Shown piece by piece: positions 53,488-63,021 of a stretch of 64,000 bases of DNA. The translations under genes were made by a program, and so were the position numbers. The notes below the pieces were generated by a model that saw only the letters and a program-made list of their open reading frames with translations, ran no database searches and had not been told where the DNA came from. How positions within the stretch are numbered: the stretch's first letter is position 1; every line of letters starts with the position of its first letter. This DNA is from Planctomycetota bacterium (GTDB taxonomy: Bacteria > Planctomycetota > UBA1135 > GCA-002686595): positions 1 to 64,000 of the forward strand of contig DUBE01000063.1 in NCBI GenBank assembly GCA_012960475.1, read 5' to 3'.

Positions 53488-54719
53488 GCCGGCCCTGCCT
53501 GTGCAGCGTCGTCCATCAGCCTGCGGGCTGCGTCGAAAACCTGTTGAACGCTGATCCTCTGCAGGCAGATGTTGTCCGTGCAGCCACTGTTGCGGTGATT
53601 GAAGGCGGTCAGACAAGGTGAACAGGCCAGGCCTGCAAAGAGGTTGGCGCTGCGCGGGCCCCGGGGTCCGTAGAGGGTCGGAGTTTCCGGGCCAAAGAGG
53701 GTCACGATGGGAATCGGGGTCAAGGTGGCGAAGTGCGCCGGGCCTGAGTCGTTCGTGATCAGCACTCGTGACAGGTGGCAGAGTTGCAACACATCATCCA
53801 GGCTCCGGGTGCAGCTCACGAAATTCACGCAGCGCGGGTCGTCAACTTCCTGATGAATCCATTCGATCGTGGCCTGTCCATCGGGTACCCCCATCAGGAT
53901 CACGACATTGCGCTCATCACACTCCAGAAGCCGCTGGCTGAGCAGCGCAAAATTCTTGCGGGACCAGTTGCGGATCGGCAGCAGGGTGCCAGCTTCGGGG
54001 TTGATGATGATCAGCTGCGCGTCAGTGGGCAGCTCGCAGCGCTGCTTGAGCTGTTCTGTCAAGTGTTGCTGGAGTTCGAGCTTGATCGGGGTGCTGACCA
54101 CTTGCTCTGCGGGCCGCGGAGCGCAACGGGGCCCCGGCTCTTCGCTGGCTGGCTTTTCGAGGGCGTCGAGCAGGGCCATGAAGTTGGCGCTCATGTGCTG
54201 GTACACGTTGTAGTTCACCGGGTGGGTCAGGTGGTTGCCCCGGTAGAGTCCTTCGGCCCGATAGTTGTGAAAGCCAACGCGCGTGCGCGCACCGGAAATC
54301 ACGGCCAGAATCGAAGATATGCGTGCATAGAGTTCCAGGTCCACCACCGTGTCGATGCCCCGTTGACGGCACCAAATCCGAAAGCGCAGCACACCGTAGA
54401 CCATGGCCATCAAGCTGGTGTCCGGCAGGCAGAAGATGTTCTCTTCCTTGAAGAGTCCCAGCAGGCGCAGGGAGTCAGCGTTACGCTTGAAGATCACGAA
54501 GCAGGGGGGCTGCTCGCAGAGTGCGTGTGCGCGCTGGATGGCCGGGGCGGCGATGATCGTGCTGCCCATCTCCGAGAGTTCCACGAAGAGCACCCGTCGG
54601 GGTGGTTTGGGATGTGAGCCCCCGCTCAGGCGATCAACACAGCGCGCCCAACTGCCCAGCAGGAAGCAGAGCGGTCGGCCCACCAGGGCATCGATCCGGC
54701 GCATGGTTGAGAGTTGCAT
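53484..54719 (-). CDS. ADP-heptose:LPS heptosyltransferase-like (GT9)
   Basis: 411 aa; 'VLFVELSEMGSTIIAAPAIQRA', 'IINPEAGTLLPIRNWSRKNFALLSQRLL', 'LITNDSGPAHFATLTPIPIVTLFGPETPTLYGP'. Confidence 0.9.
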   Translation of the reverse strand: MQLSTMRRIDALVGRPLCFLLGSWARCVDRLSGGSHPKPPRRVLFVELSEMGSTIIAAPAIQRAHALCEQPPCFVIFKRNADSLRLLGLFKEENIFCLPDTSLMAMVYGVLRFRIWCRQRGIDTVVDLELYARISSILAVISGARTRVGFHNYRAEGLYRGNHLTHPVNYNVYQHMSANFMALLDALEKPASEEPGPRCAPRPAEQVVSTPIKLELQQHLTEQLKQRCELPTDAQLIIINPEAGTLLPIRNWSRKNFALLSQRLLECDERNVVILMGVPDGQATIEWIHQEVDDPRCVNFVSCTRSLDDVLQLCHLSRVLITNDSGPAHFATLTPIPIVTLFGPETPTLYGPRGPRSANLFAGLACSPCLTAFNHRNSGCTDNICLQRISVQQVFDAARRLMDDAAQAGPA

Positions 54720-54893
54720 GGGGAGACCTGTCCATTGTCCTTCGGCTCGGGGGCCCCCAACGCCCACAGCGGATCCCCCAGGAATGGAAGATCCTCAAAA
54801 ATCACCGGGACCTGCTCTTGGCAAGCAGCCGCAGAGCCCTGCGGGGCCCTCGTCCAACTTGGAAAGCAGGCATGGAATGCAGGCTGGGGGCGT

Positions 54894-54899
54894 TAGGAT
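54894..54899 (+). promoter_or_regulatory. Putative -10 (TAGGAT), 7 nt before ATG 54907
   Basis: GCGTTAGGATTGCGCCCATG. Confidence 0.45.
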
Positions 54900-54906
54900 T
54901 GCGCCC

Positions 54907-57051
54907 ATGAAGCGCAGCACCTGTGCCCTGCTCCTCGCCGCGTGCGTGCTCTACCTTGGGATTCGGATCTATTGGTTGTCGCAGGCCTTCGACCAGCTGG
55001 TCTTCCCCATGTATGAGCTTTATCCCTCCGGAGCTTTTGCACGTCTGTTCCAGCTTGGCCTCGACCAGCCCCTTGGGATCCACTACGACAACTCGGGCGG
55101 CGCCTTGATCAATGGGCTCCTAGCGGCACCCCTCTATGAGCTCTTTGGTTCGAGCTACCTGGTCTACAAGCTGATCCCTCTGTTCCTGGGGCTGCTGCTT
55201 CTGATCTTTGTTTTTTTCTGGGTGCGTGGTCTGGTGGGGGAGGCCGCTGCCCTGGCAGCGGCCTACTTGTTCGCCATGGGACCTACCGAGCTGCTGCAGA
55301 AATATTCCCTGATCGGCACGGGCAATCACTTTGAGAACCTGTTCTACATGACTCTTGTCCTGTGGGCTTTTGATGCAGCCCATCGGAAGGGCTGCACCCC
55401 GCGCAGACTTTTCCTGCTGGGCCTGGCGGCGGGGCTCAATCTGTTCGTGATCCTGGCAGCGGTGATTCCCGTGGGCTGCATGCTTGGAGCGCATGTGCTG
55501 GTGCGTGGCCTGCGCGGGGCTGCGCATGATCTTCGCTACGCTGGACCGGGCCTGGCTCTGGGGCTGTTTCCCCTGGTTTGGATGAATTTCTATGTTTCTC
55601 CACGGGGACTGCATTTTCTGGCGGCCAAGTTTGCGGGGGAGTCCGGGGAAGTTGGGGGCGCGTCGATCGCCAGCCGGTTCTGGACCTTTCTGAGCGAGGA
55701 TCTCCTACGGGCGCCTTTTCATGGGGACACGCACCCGGTCCTGGGCTGGGGCTTCTTGGTCCTTTGGCTGTTCTGCCTGCTGTTCCTGGGGCTGCCCCTG
55801 ATCGGTCGCAGTTGGAACTTGTTGCGGGGCTTGGGTAGAGCCAGAGGAGAGCGGGCGAGTCGCGCGGCCTACGAGCAGCTCAAGTTCTTTCCCCTCGTGC
55901 TTTGGACTCCCTTGGCTGCCCTGGCTTTTGCCCTCTCCAACCTGGCCAACGGCAAGCATGCCTATCCTCTCGAGGTGGGTGGCTATCGCTACTTCCTGCC
56001 CCACTTCTTCCTGCTTCAAGTGATGTTGGTGGCTGTGGTTGCGCGGCCGGAATGGAAGCAGCGAGCCAGGCTGGGTTGGGGACTTGTTTGTTTGCTGGGC
56101 CTGCTCGGCTTGCAGCCCCTGCGGGCGGTCTGGGCTGCGGGGCAATTTGAGGGAGCAGGGACCCACTATGAGGGCTTCAGTTTTGTGCAGTACGCCCGGG
56201 GTTTTGTAATGCACAGCAGTGGAGTCTCACGGGACCAGGCCATTGTCTGGGCCAGCAAGTTGCCGGATCAGGAAGCACGCTGCATGCACCGCGGGCTCGG
56301 GTTCTATCACGCACAACTTGCCATGGCGGGGGATGTCAATGGGGATGGGCAGGTGGATAGTCAAGAGCGTGAACGGCGCAAGCAGCAACCCAAGGATGCG
56401 GTGCGGATGAACCTGGAGACCCTGCTGGCAGGAGTGCCACTTGAGTACCAGATCGATTGGTGTCGTGGCGCCGGGGCAGGGCTGCGAACCCTGGCGGGCT
56501 ATCGCTCCGATGAAGTCGGTGCCATCCGGGAGACCCTGGTCGGCCTGGCTCGGGCGGGGGACGAGCGCGTTGTGCATGTGCTGGAAGGAATCTGCTGGAA
56601 GCAGGCCTACGCGCCCTTGGCCCGGCGCGTGCCCCACCTGGCCAGACGGGCGGGAGAGGTTGCCCGGGCCCTTGGGGAAGCGGATTTGGGCAGCGGCTCT
56701 GAAGGGGAGACCCTGCGAGCAGGTGCAGGCCGCGCCCTGGGGATATTCATGGGGCGCCTGCTGGCCCGAGAGTATGAGCCCGAGGTGGAACTGCTGCGCA
56801 GCTTGTTCACGCGAGAGTTCCCCATTCACGGACGCGCTCTGCTGGAGGGTCTTGGCATTGGCCTGGCGGACAGTCGATCCAGGGTAGTCTGGCCGGCCCT
56901 CAGCATGGATCGCATTGTGCCTGGCGCTGATCAGGTATTGGTAGCTGCGGCTTTGGGGGACGAGTGTCGGCGCATCAGCACTGCACGCTTTCAGGAAGCG
57001 CTGGGCGTGGTCCCCGCTGAATTGCGCAAGGCTGTGGAGGGCGAGCGATGA
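54907..57051 (+). CDS. Polytopic membrane protein (glycosyltransferase-39-like N-terminus) with C-terminal soluble region
   Basis: 714 aa from ATG 54907 (the ORF call extends upstream into antisense of the GT9 gene); many TMs; an EF-hand loop DVNGDGQVDSQE at 56332-56367. Confidence 0.75.
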   Translation: MKRSTCALLLAACVLYLGIRIYWLSQAFDQLVFPMYELYPSGAFARLFQLGLDQPLGIHYDNSGGALINGLLAAPLYELFGSSYLVYKLIPLFLGLLLLIFVFFWVRGLVGEAAALAAAYLFAMGPTELLQKYSLIGTGNHFENLFYMTLVLWAFDAAHRKGCTPRRLFLLGLAAGLNLFVILAAVIPVGCMLGAHVLVRGLRGAAHDLRYAGPGLALGLFPLVWMNFYVSPRGLHFLAAKFAGESGEVGGASIASRFWTFLSEDLLRAPFHGDTHPVLGWGFLVLWLFCLLFLGLPLIGRSWNLLRGLGRARGERASRAAYEQLKFFPLVLWTPLAALAFALSNLANGKHAYPLEVGGYRYFLPHFFLLQVMLVAVVARPEWKQRARLGWGLVCLLGLLGLQPLRAVWAAGQFEGAGTHYEGFSFVQYARGFVMHSSGVSRDQAIVWASKLPDQEARCMHRGLGFYHAQLAMAGDVNGDGQVDSQERERRKQQPKDAVRMNLETLLAGVPLEYQIDWCRGAGAGLRTLAGYRSDEVGAIRETLVGLARAGDERVVHVLEGICWKQAYAPLARRVPHLARRAGEVARALGEADLGSGSEGETLRAGAGRALGIFMGRLLAREYEPEVELLRSLFTREFPIHGRALLEGLGIGLADSRSRVVWPALSMDRIVPGADQVLVAAALGDECRRISTARFQEALGVVPAELRKAVEGER

Positions 57052-58787
57052 GCCGGATTCTCCTGCTTGTGGTCCTGTTCGCTTGTCTGGCCTGTGGACG
57101 ACCGTCTCCTGCTGTGCTCGATCCTTCAGGAGAAGTTGTGCCCGACGCCCGAGCCGATTACTTGTTCAGTGATGAGGAGGGACGGGATTGGTTCTTGTGT
57201 GGGGCTCCAGGGTTCCTCTTCAGTCTTGCTGTGTCGGAGGGCGAGAGCACGTCGGTGATCCTGGTGCCCAAACCCAGCAGCGAGCAATCATCAGGGATTC
57301 CGGATCATGCGCCCATGGAGGGCGCAGCCCACTGGTTTGATCTGCGCAACCCCACGGATATGGGTTTTGTGCTCGACTTGTCTCCTGCTCCCATGGACCC
57401 CTTGCCGGAGTTTCTCTTGCTGCGCCTGCGGGAGCAGCTCTCGGTTTGGCGGCCTCACCTGCTCGTGATGTTGAAGTCCAAAGACCTGACCCGTGCTGCG
57501 CAAGAGGCTCTGGCACCCCAGTCCCGCGGGGGCCTGCTCTGGGTTGGGAAGAGGCGTGTTCCACCTGGCGGAGGCAGGGGGATCGTGCCTCCGTCCTGCA
57601 CCGATTGGAGTTGTGATCAGGCGCTGGTCTGGACCCCTGCAGATGCTGCTGCCTGCAATCTGGACGGTCGTACCTCCGGGGCCATGCCAACGCCAGCGGA
57701 GTTTTTGGGGCGTGCTTGGATTGTGGTCCCTGCAGTACCCGGTAGCGCGATTTGCTGGGACGAGTCGCCTTCCCCGAGCCTTGTGGTTCTGGGGGATCAG
57801 GCCGGATCCCAGCAGCGTGAATTGGCAGGGCGCGGCGCGTTCTTCGAGCAAGTGACTCCGGGGCCAGCTCGCCTTGCTCTCCTGGGTCCGCCGGAGAAGC
57901 ACCCGGTGCACGTGCAATTGGTGCCTGATTTGCAGTTGGATGCTGGCCGAATTGCCTGGCTGGGCAGCTACAACGCTCCTGAGCCCCAGGGGAGTGTCCT
58001 GTCCGTTGCGGTTGATCTCGATGTGCAGGGTGACCTGGACGGCGAGTGGATTGACCTGGAAATTGCAAGCCAGGGCGCGCTTCTCCAAGGCCAACCAGGT
58101 ATTACCTTGCGCCTGCCCCTGTGGGCGGATGGGACCTTGCTGGTGCGGGGTTTGGATGAAGGCTTTTGGGGTCTGCGCATTGTTGCTCCTGCTGGCTGGC
58201 TGCTGGAGGGGCAAAGCGAGCAGTCCCTGGAGCTGGGTGCGGAAGCCGCCTGCACATTTGATCTGGTAGCCCTTCCCGCGGTGGATCTGGAGGTGGATCT
58301 GGCATCGACCTGGGGCAGCCGTGGGCCTCATCTCTTGACCCTTCATGGCAGCCGAGGGCGATTGGATTTGTCCCTGGACCTGCGAAGGGAGGGGGGGATC
58401 CTGTGGAACTCTGCCCATCGGATTCCCATCGGTGACTACCTAGTCTGGATGCGTCCCAGGGCGGCGGACCCGAGGGGGCGTGACGTGGCCTTTGCTCGGG
58501 TGTCTGTGGGATTGGATGGGCGCATTCTGTTGGTCCCGGAGCCGGGGCTGGTGCTTGTGGAGGAAGCTGCCCCTGGGGAGCGAGCCAGTCCCCGAGGGCG
58601 GCCGCTCTTGTTGGCCACCGATGTGGGGGGGGCTCTCGACCCGCGCCTGCGCATAGTGCCGCGCCGCAGAAGCGATGGCAATGCCGCTACAGAACTGCTC
58701 AGTTCAAAGATGATCCTGTTGGACGAAGTCGGCGGGGCGAGAGTCTTTGATCGGGGGCTGCCCGCAGCGGGCTACTCTGTCGAGTGA
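57048..58787 (+). CDS. Hypothetical lipoprotein, beta-rich
   Basis: 579 aa; 'MSRILLLVVLFACLACGRPSP' lipobox; ATGA overlap with the upstream gene. Confidence 0.75.
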   Translation: MSRILLLVVLFACLACGRPSPAVLDPSGEVVPDARADYLFSDEEGRDWFLCGAPGFLFSLAVSEGESTSVILVPKPSSEQSSGIPDHAPMEGAAHWFDLRNPTDMGFVLDLSPAPMDPLPEFLLLRLREQLSVWRPHLLVMLKSKDLTRAAQEALAPQSRGGLLWVGKRRVPPGGGRGIVPPSCTDWSCDQALVWTPADAAACNLDGRTSGAMPTPAEFLGRAWIVVPAVPGSAICWDESPSPSLVVLGDQAGSQQRELAGRGAFFEQVTPGPARLALLGPPEKHPVHVQLVPDLQLDAGRIAWLGSYNAPEPQGSVLSVAVDLDVQGDLDGEWIDLEIASQGALLQGQPGITLRLPLWADGTLLVRGLDEGFWGLRIVAPAGWLLEGQSEQSLELGAEAACTFDLVALPAVDLEVDLASTWGSRGPHLLTLHGSRGRLDLSLDLRREGGILWNSAHRIPIGDYLVWMRPRAADPRGRDVAFARVSVGLDGRILLVPEPGLVLVEEAAPGERASPRGRPLLLATDVGGALDPRLRIVPRRRSDGNAATELLSSKMILLDEVGGARVFDRGLPAAGYSVE

Positions 58788-59773
58788 GCGGGCCGCCGGG
58801 CCAGCAGGCGGATGCGCGCAGCCGGGGCCAGCCGCAGTCCCATCAGGTGATCGAGGGTGATGAAGATGCCCCTCCAGATGCGGTTGATGGGCGAGAGGTC
58901 CTTGACCTTGAAGAGGTGCGCCGGTCTGGGCAAGGAGCCTTCCACAGACAGGATCTCAAGCCCCGCGCTCTTGGCGAGATCGACCAGGTTTGAACGATTG
59001 AATTCCAGGATGTGATAGGGATAGCCCCTGTCCGAGTCATCGAGCTTGAGCATTGAGCAGAGTTTGGTCCCCAGCAATCTCCGCGGCAGGATGAACTGGG
59101 CAAGGTTGAGCAAGCGGAAGAAGCCCGAATTCACATAGGTGGGCACGATCACCAGCACATGGCCACCTGGTTTGGTGAGGGAGCGCAACTGGCGCAGGGT
59201 GGCCCGTGGATCGGTGGTGTGTTCGAGCACATTGTCGGCGATGGTCAGGTCAAAGGACTCCGTCTCGTAGGGTGCGTCTTCCAGCCAGCCTTCAAAGACC
59301 TCAAACTCGAAGGTTCGCTTGCAATAGCGCGCGGCCGGTGGCGACAGTTCCACTCCGGCAACCTGCCAGCCACGGCGGCGGGCGGCTTCCAGAAAGAACC
59401 CGCCCGCGCTTCCGAGTTCCATGGCTCGGCCCTGGCCCGCAGTCTCTTTCTCGATGCGTTCCCAGGCGATTCCCCCCAGGGCGATCAGTTCGTCTTTGCG
59501 CTCAAAGTAGTTTTGGTCCTCGACTCCCAGGTTGTAGCCAGCAGTGTAGTAGGACTCGTCGTCGTACATGGCTGAGAGGGTGGCTTCGTCCGGGCGTGGA
59601 TTGACATAGACCAGTCCGCAGTCTCGGCAGCGCACGAGATGGAATCGGGTTGAGCCGATGGTGTACATCTCCATGCGATAGGGGCGCGGGGCGTCGGCGC
59701 CACAGACCGAGCAGGCCCAGGTGGTGGTGCGCACAGTTATCGGTGCCGGCGGGGAGGTGCTGGGGGCAGACAT
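58772..59773 (-). CDS. SAM-dependent methyltransferase with N-terminal CxxC-CxxC zinc ribbon
   Basis: 333 aa from ATG 59773; 'CSVCGADAPRPYRMEMYTIGSTRFHLVRCRDCGLVYVNPRPDEATLSAMYDDESYY', 'AMELGSAGGFFLEAARRRGWQVAGVELS'. Confidence 0.88.
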   Translation of the reverse strand: MSAPSTSPPAPITVRTTTWACSVCGADAPRPYRMEMYTIGSTRFHLVRCRDCGLVYVNPRPDEATLSAMYDDESYYTAGYNLGVEDQNYFERKDELIALGGIAWERIEKETAGQGRAMELGSAGGFFLEAARRRGWQVAGVELSPPAARYCKRTFEFEVFEGWLEDAPYETESFDLTIADNVLEHTTDPRATLRQLRSLTKPGGHVLVIVPTYVNSGFFRLLNLAQFILPRRLLGTKLCSMLKLDDSDRGYPYHILEFNRSNLVDLAKSAGLEILSVEGSLPRPAHLFKVKDLSPINRIWRGIFITLDHLMGLRLAPAARIRLLARRPAHSTE

Positions 59774-59858
59774 CAGGGCTGGGATCCTACAAAAGGGTGG
59801 CTTGGATTTTCGGGCTGCTCTGAGGGGAGTCTGCTCTTCAGGGGATGTGCTCGGGGGG

Positions 59859-59864
59859 TATAGT
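59859..59864 (+). promoter_or_regulatory. Putative -10 (TATAGT), 7 nt before xseB ATG
   Basis: GGGGGTATAGTGACTCCCATG. Confidence 0.45.
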
Positions 59865-59871
59865 GACTCCC

Positions 59872-60108
59872 ATGGCAGCACCTTCCAAGAAAAAGTCCTC
59901 GGCAGAAGAGGAGCCGACCTTTGATGAGCGCCTTGCGCGCCTGGAGAAACTCGTGGCGGAACTTGAGGGTGGTGAGTTGACCTTGGAGGACAGCCTCGCG
60001 CGCTATGGGGAAGGGGTCAAGATCCTGCGAGCGGCCCGTGAGCAACTGGAAGGCTACCGGCGCAAGGTGGAGGAACTGAGCGCTGATTCCGCCGACGGGG
60101 ATGTCTGA
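59872..60108 (+). CDS. xseB: Exodeoxyribonuclease VII small subunit
   Basis: 78 aa; 'TFDERLARLEKLVAELEGGELTLEDSLARYGEGVKILRAAREQLEGYRRKVEEL'. Confidence 0.95.
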   Translation: MAAPSKKKSSAEEEPTFDERLARLEKLVAELEGGELTLEDSLARYGEGVKILRAAREQLEGYRRKVEELSADSADGDV

Positions 60109-60982
60109 GGTGAGCGACCCGGGTCGAGCTCTGCAGGCCCTGCGTCCTGCCATGGACCGCGCCCTGGAGCGGGCCCTGGCCCTGGCGGGGAATGCTCCGC
60201 CCAAAATGCTGGCAGCGGCGCGATATCCCATAGATGCGGGGGGCAAGCGCTTGCGGCCCTCTTTGGTGCATTGGATTGCGGAATCCCTAGGGGCCGGGAA
60301 AGACGGCAAGGACCCGGCCGAGGTCACCTGGGCTCCCTGCGCCGCGATCGAATTGATTCACAGCTACAGTCTCGTGCACGATGATTTGCCCTGCATGGAT
60401 GATGATGATCTGCGACGGGGCAAGCCCACCACCCATGTGGTCCACGGGGAAGCAATTGCGGTGTTGGTAGGGGATGGTCTACAGGCTCTGGCTTTTGAGG
60501 TGCTTGGTTCCCACGGGGGGCAGCAGGCGGCATCCATGGTTTCGGTTCTGGCGCGCGCGGCCGGTCTGGCGGGCATGGTAGGGGGCCAGGCCTTGGATCT
60601 GGCCGCCGAGGGTGAAGTGGCTGATGAGGCGCAGGTGCACCGGATTCATCAAGCCAAGACCGCCGCACTCTTGGGAGCGGCAGCGGAACTCGGGGCCCTC
60701 GCAGCAGGGGCGGATCAGGAGCAGCGGAAGCGTTCTCGCGCTTATGGTCAGGGGCTTGGTCTGCTCTTTCAGTATGCGGACGACCTACTTGATGTGATCG
60801 GTTCGGCGGCTGATCTGGGCAAGACCCCTGGCAAGGACTCGGCCGCTGGAAAGGCCACCATCGTGGCTCTCCTGGGGGTGGACGGGGCTCGGGCGAGGGT
60901 GGCGCAGCTGGTTGCCGAGCTTGAAGGTCAAGAGGGCATCCTGGGGGCGCTTCCGGCTTGGATTGCCGGTCGGGCGGGTTGA
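60101..60982 (+). CDS. ispA: Polyprenyl (farnesyl/geranylgeranyl) diphosphate synthase
   Basis: 293 aa; 'AARYPIDAGGKRLRPSLV', 'HSYSLVHDDLPCMDDDDLRRGKPTTH', 'LLFQYADDLLDV'. Confidence 0.95.
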   Translation: MSEVSDPGRALQALRPAMDRALERALALAGNAPPKMLAAARYPIDAGGKRLRPSLVHWIAESLGAGKDGKDPAEVTWAPCAAIELIHSYSLVHDDLPCMDDDDLRRGKPTTHVVHGEAIAVLVGDGLQALAFEVLGSHGGQQAASMVSVLARAAGLAGMVGGQALDLAAEGEVADEAQVHRIHQAKTAALLGAAAELGALAAGADQEQRKRSRAYGQGLGLLFQYADDLLDVIGSAADLGKTPGKDSAAGKATIVALLGVDGARARVAQLVAELEGQEGILGALPAWIAGRAG

Positions 60983-61086
60983 AATAGCAAAGAACGTACC
61001 TGGAACGGTATTTGGGCCTAGGAAGCACCGTCTGCACATGGACCCGGGCTAAACTGCTTGCCGGGGACTCGTTCCCCCCTGACCTG

Positions 61087-63021
61087 ATGACCGACACGCC
61101 AACCTCCTACCCGCTGCTGGACCGGATCAAGGGTCCCGCGGAGGTGCGCGCCCTGGATGCGGACCAGCTCACTGATCTCTCCGCTGAGGTGCGCAGCTTC
61201 CTGCTTGAGAGCGTGCAGAAGACCGGCGGGCACCTGGGATCGAATCTGGGCGTGGTGGAACTGACCGTGGCGTTGCACTATGTCTACAACTTCAAGCGCG
61301 ACCGGATCATCTTTGATGTTTCACACCAGAGCTATCCCCACAAGTTGCTTACTGGCCGTCGGGAGGGTTTCAAGAATCTGCGCCGGACCGGAGGCATGTG
61401 TGGCTTCACAAATCCCCATGAAAGCGAGTACGACCTGTTTCACACCGGGCATGCGGGGACTTCGATCAGTCTGGGCCTGGGCATGGCGGTCGCCGCGGGC
61501 AGGGAAGAGGACCCGCCTCATGTTGTCAGTTTGATAGGGGACGCCGCTCTGGGCGCGGGCGTGGCTTTTGAGGCTCTCAATCACGCAGGCGCCCTGGGCT
61601 CTCGCATGTTGGTGATCTTGAACGACAACGAGTGGTCCATCAGTCAGTCCGTTGGAGCTCTTTCGCGCTATCTGACACGAATCCGTTCCACGCGTTTTAT
61701 TCAGCGCGCCGGGCATGAGACCAAGAAACTGATCCACGCGGTGCCGGTGATCGGGCCCAAGCTGGACAAGACCCTCGATGACCTGGGAGAGGTCATGCGT
61801 CACATGGTCGTACCTGGGCACGTTTTTGAGGAGCTCGGTGTGCGCTATGTGGGGCCGGTGGATGGCCATGATGTCAATCGTCTGGTGGAGACTCTGCAGC
61901 GTGTACGAGAACTTGAAGGTGTAGTGGTCCTGCACGTACTCACGGAAAAGGGCAAGGGCCATCCGGATGGTCCTCAGCATCCCGAGCGGGTGCATGCGGT
62001 CAAGCCGCGCAAAATTGAAGCTCCCAAGTCGGAAGTGCAGGTTACCAAGCCCCAGGGCGTGCCTTTCACCAAGGCCTTTGGGGATGCCTTGTGCAATCTC
62101 GCAGAGCGCGACTTGCGTGTGCACGGTGTGACCGCCGCCATGGTGGGGGGCACCGGGTTGATCGAGTTTGCCGAGCGCTTCCCTTCGCGCTTCCACGATA
62201 CGGGTATCACCGAACAGCATGCAGTTGGTTTTTGCGCTGGACTTGCCAAAGCTGGCTTGCGCCCCGTGGCGGCGATCTACTCCACTTTCCTGCAGCGCGG
62301 CTATGATCAGGTCTTCCAGGAAGTTGCCCTCCAGAATCTACCCGTGGTGCTGGCCCTGGACCGGGCTGGACCTGTGGGCCAGGACGGGGCCACCCACAAC
62401 GGGGTCTTCGATCTGGCATACCTGCGCACCCTGCCCAACATGGTGCTGGGATCACCGCGGGATGCCACCGACACCCGTCGCATGTTGGAGTGTCTTGTAG
62501 CTGACGATGGGCCTGGAGCCATGCGCTTTCCACGGGCCAATTGTCCCTTTCTGGAGACCATTCCCGAAGCGGAGCGCCGTCCCATGCAGCCGGGCAAAGC
62601 CGAGGTCCTGCGTGAAGGAGAACCCGGCGGCGTGGCGGTCTGGGCTTTGGGGCAGTTGGTGGGCGAGGCCCTTGCGGCGGCGGAGTCACTGGCCCGGGAC
62701 GGAATTTCCGTGGCCGTGATCGACGCGCGTTTCGTCAAACCCTTGGACGAGGAGGTGCTGGCGTTGCACCTGCGGTCGTTCCGTCATCTGGTCACCATCG
62801 AGGCCCACCAGCGTATGGGGGGCTTTGGCTCCGCTGTTCTGGAGTTCGCTGCCCGTTTGCCTGAAGGTGATGGGCTGGCGCGTGTGCGAGCCTTGGGGCT
62901 GCCTGATCGTTATCTCGATCATGCCACAACTCCCGAATCGCAATTGCAGAGCGTGGGTCTCGATGCTGCTGGCCTGGAGCGTCAGGTGCGAGCGCTCTTG
63001 GGCGGGAGTCGCGTCAAGTGA
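61087..63021 (+). CDS. dxs: 1-deoxy-D-xylulose-5-phosphate synthase
   Basis: 644 aa from ATG 61087; 'GGHLGSNLGVVELTVALHYV', 'FDVSHQSYPHKLLTGR', 'GDAALGAGVAFEALNHAG', 'DTGITEQHAVGFCAGLAKAGLRPVAAIYSTFLQRGYDQV'. Confidence 0.96.
   Translation: MTDTPTSYPLLDRIKGPAEVRALDADQLTDLSAEVRSFLLESVQKTGGHLGSNLGVVELTVALHYVYNFKRDRIIFDVSHQSYPHKLLTGRREGFKNLRRTGGMCGFTNPHESEYDLFHTGHAGTSISLGLGMAVAAGREEDPPHVVSLIGDAALGAGVAFEALNHAGALGSRMLVILNDNEWSISQSVGALSRYLTRIRSTRFIQRAGHETKKLIHAVPVIGPKLDKTLDDLGEVMRHMVVPGHVFEELGVRYVGPVDGHDVNRLVETLQRVRELEGVVVLHVLTEKGKGHPDGPQHPERVHAVKPRKIEAPKSEVQVTKPQGVPFTKAFGDALCNLAERDLRVHGVTAAMVGGTGLIEFAERFPSRFHDTGITEQHAVGFCAGLAKAGLRPVAAIYSTFLQRGYDQVFQEVALQNLPVVLALDRAGPVGQDGATHNGVFDLAYLRTLPNMVLGSPRDATDTRRMLECLVADDGPGAMRFPRANCPFLETIPEAERRPMQPGKAEVLREGEPGGVAVWALGQLVGEALAAAESLARDGISVAVIDARFVKPLDEEVLALHLRSFRHLVTIEAHQRMGGFGSAVLEFAARLPEGDGLARVRALGLPDRYLDHATTPESQLQSVGLDAAGLERQVRALLGGSRVK

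Noticed and set aside
57291-58418. 375-aa minus-strand ORF
   Set aside because: Antisense of the 579-aa lipoprotein gene, which has a lipobox and couples to the upstream gene by ATGA.
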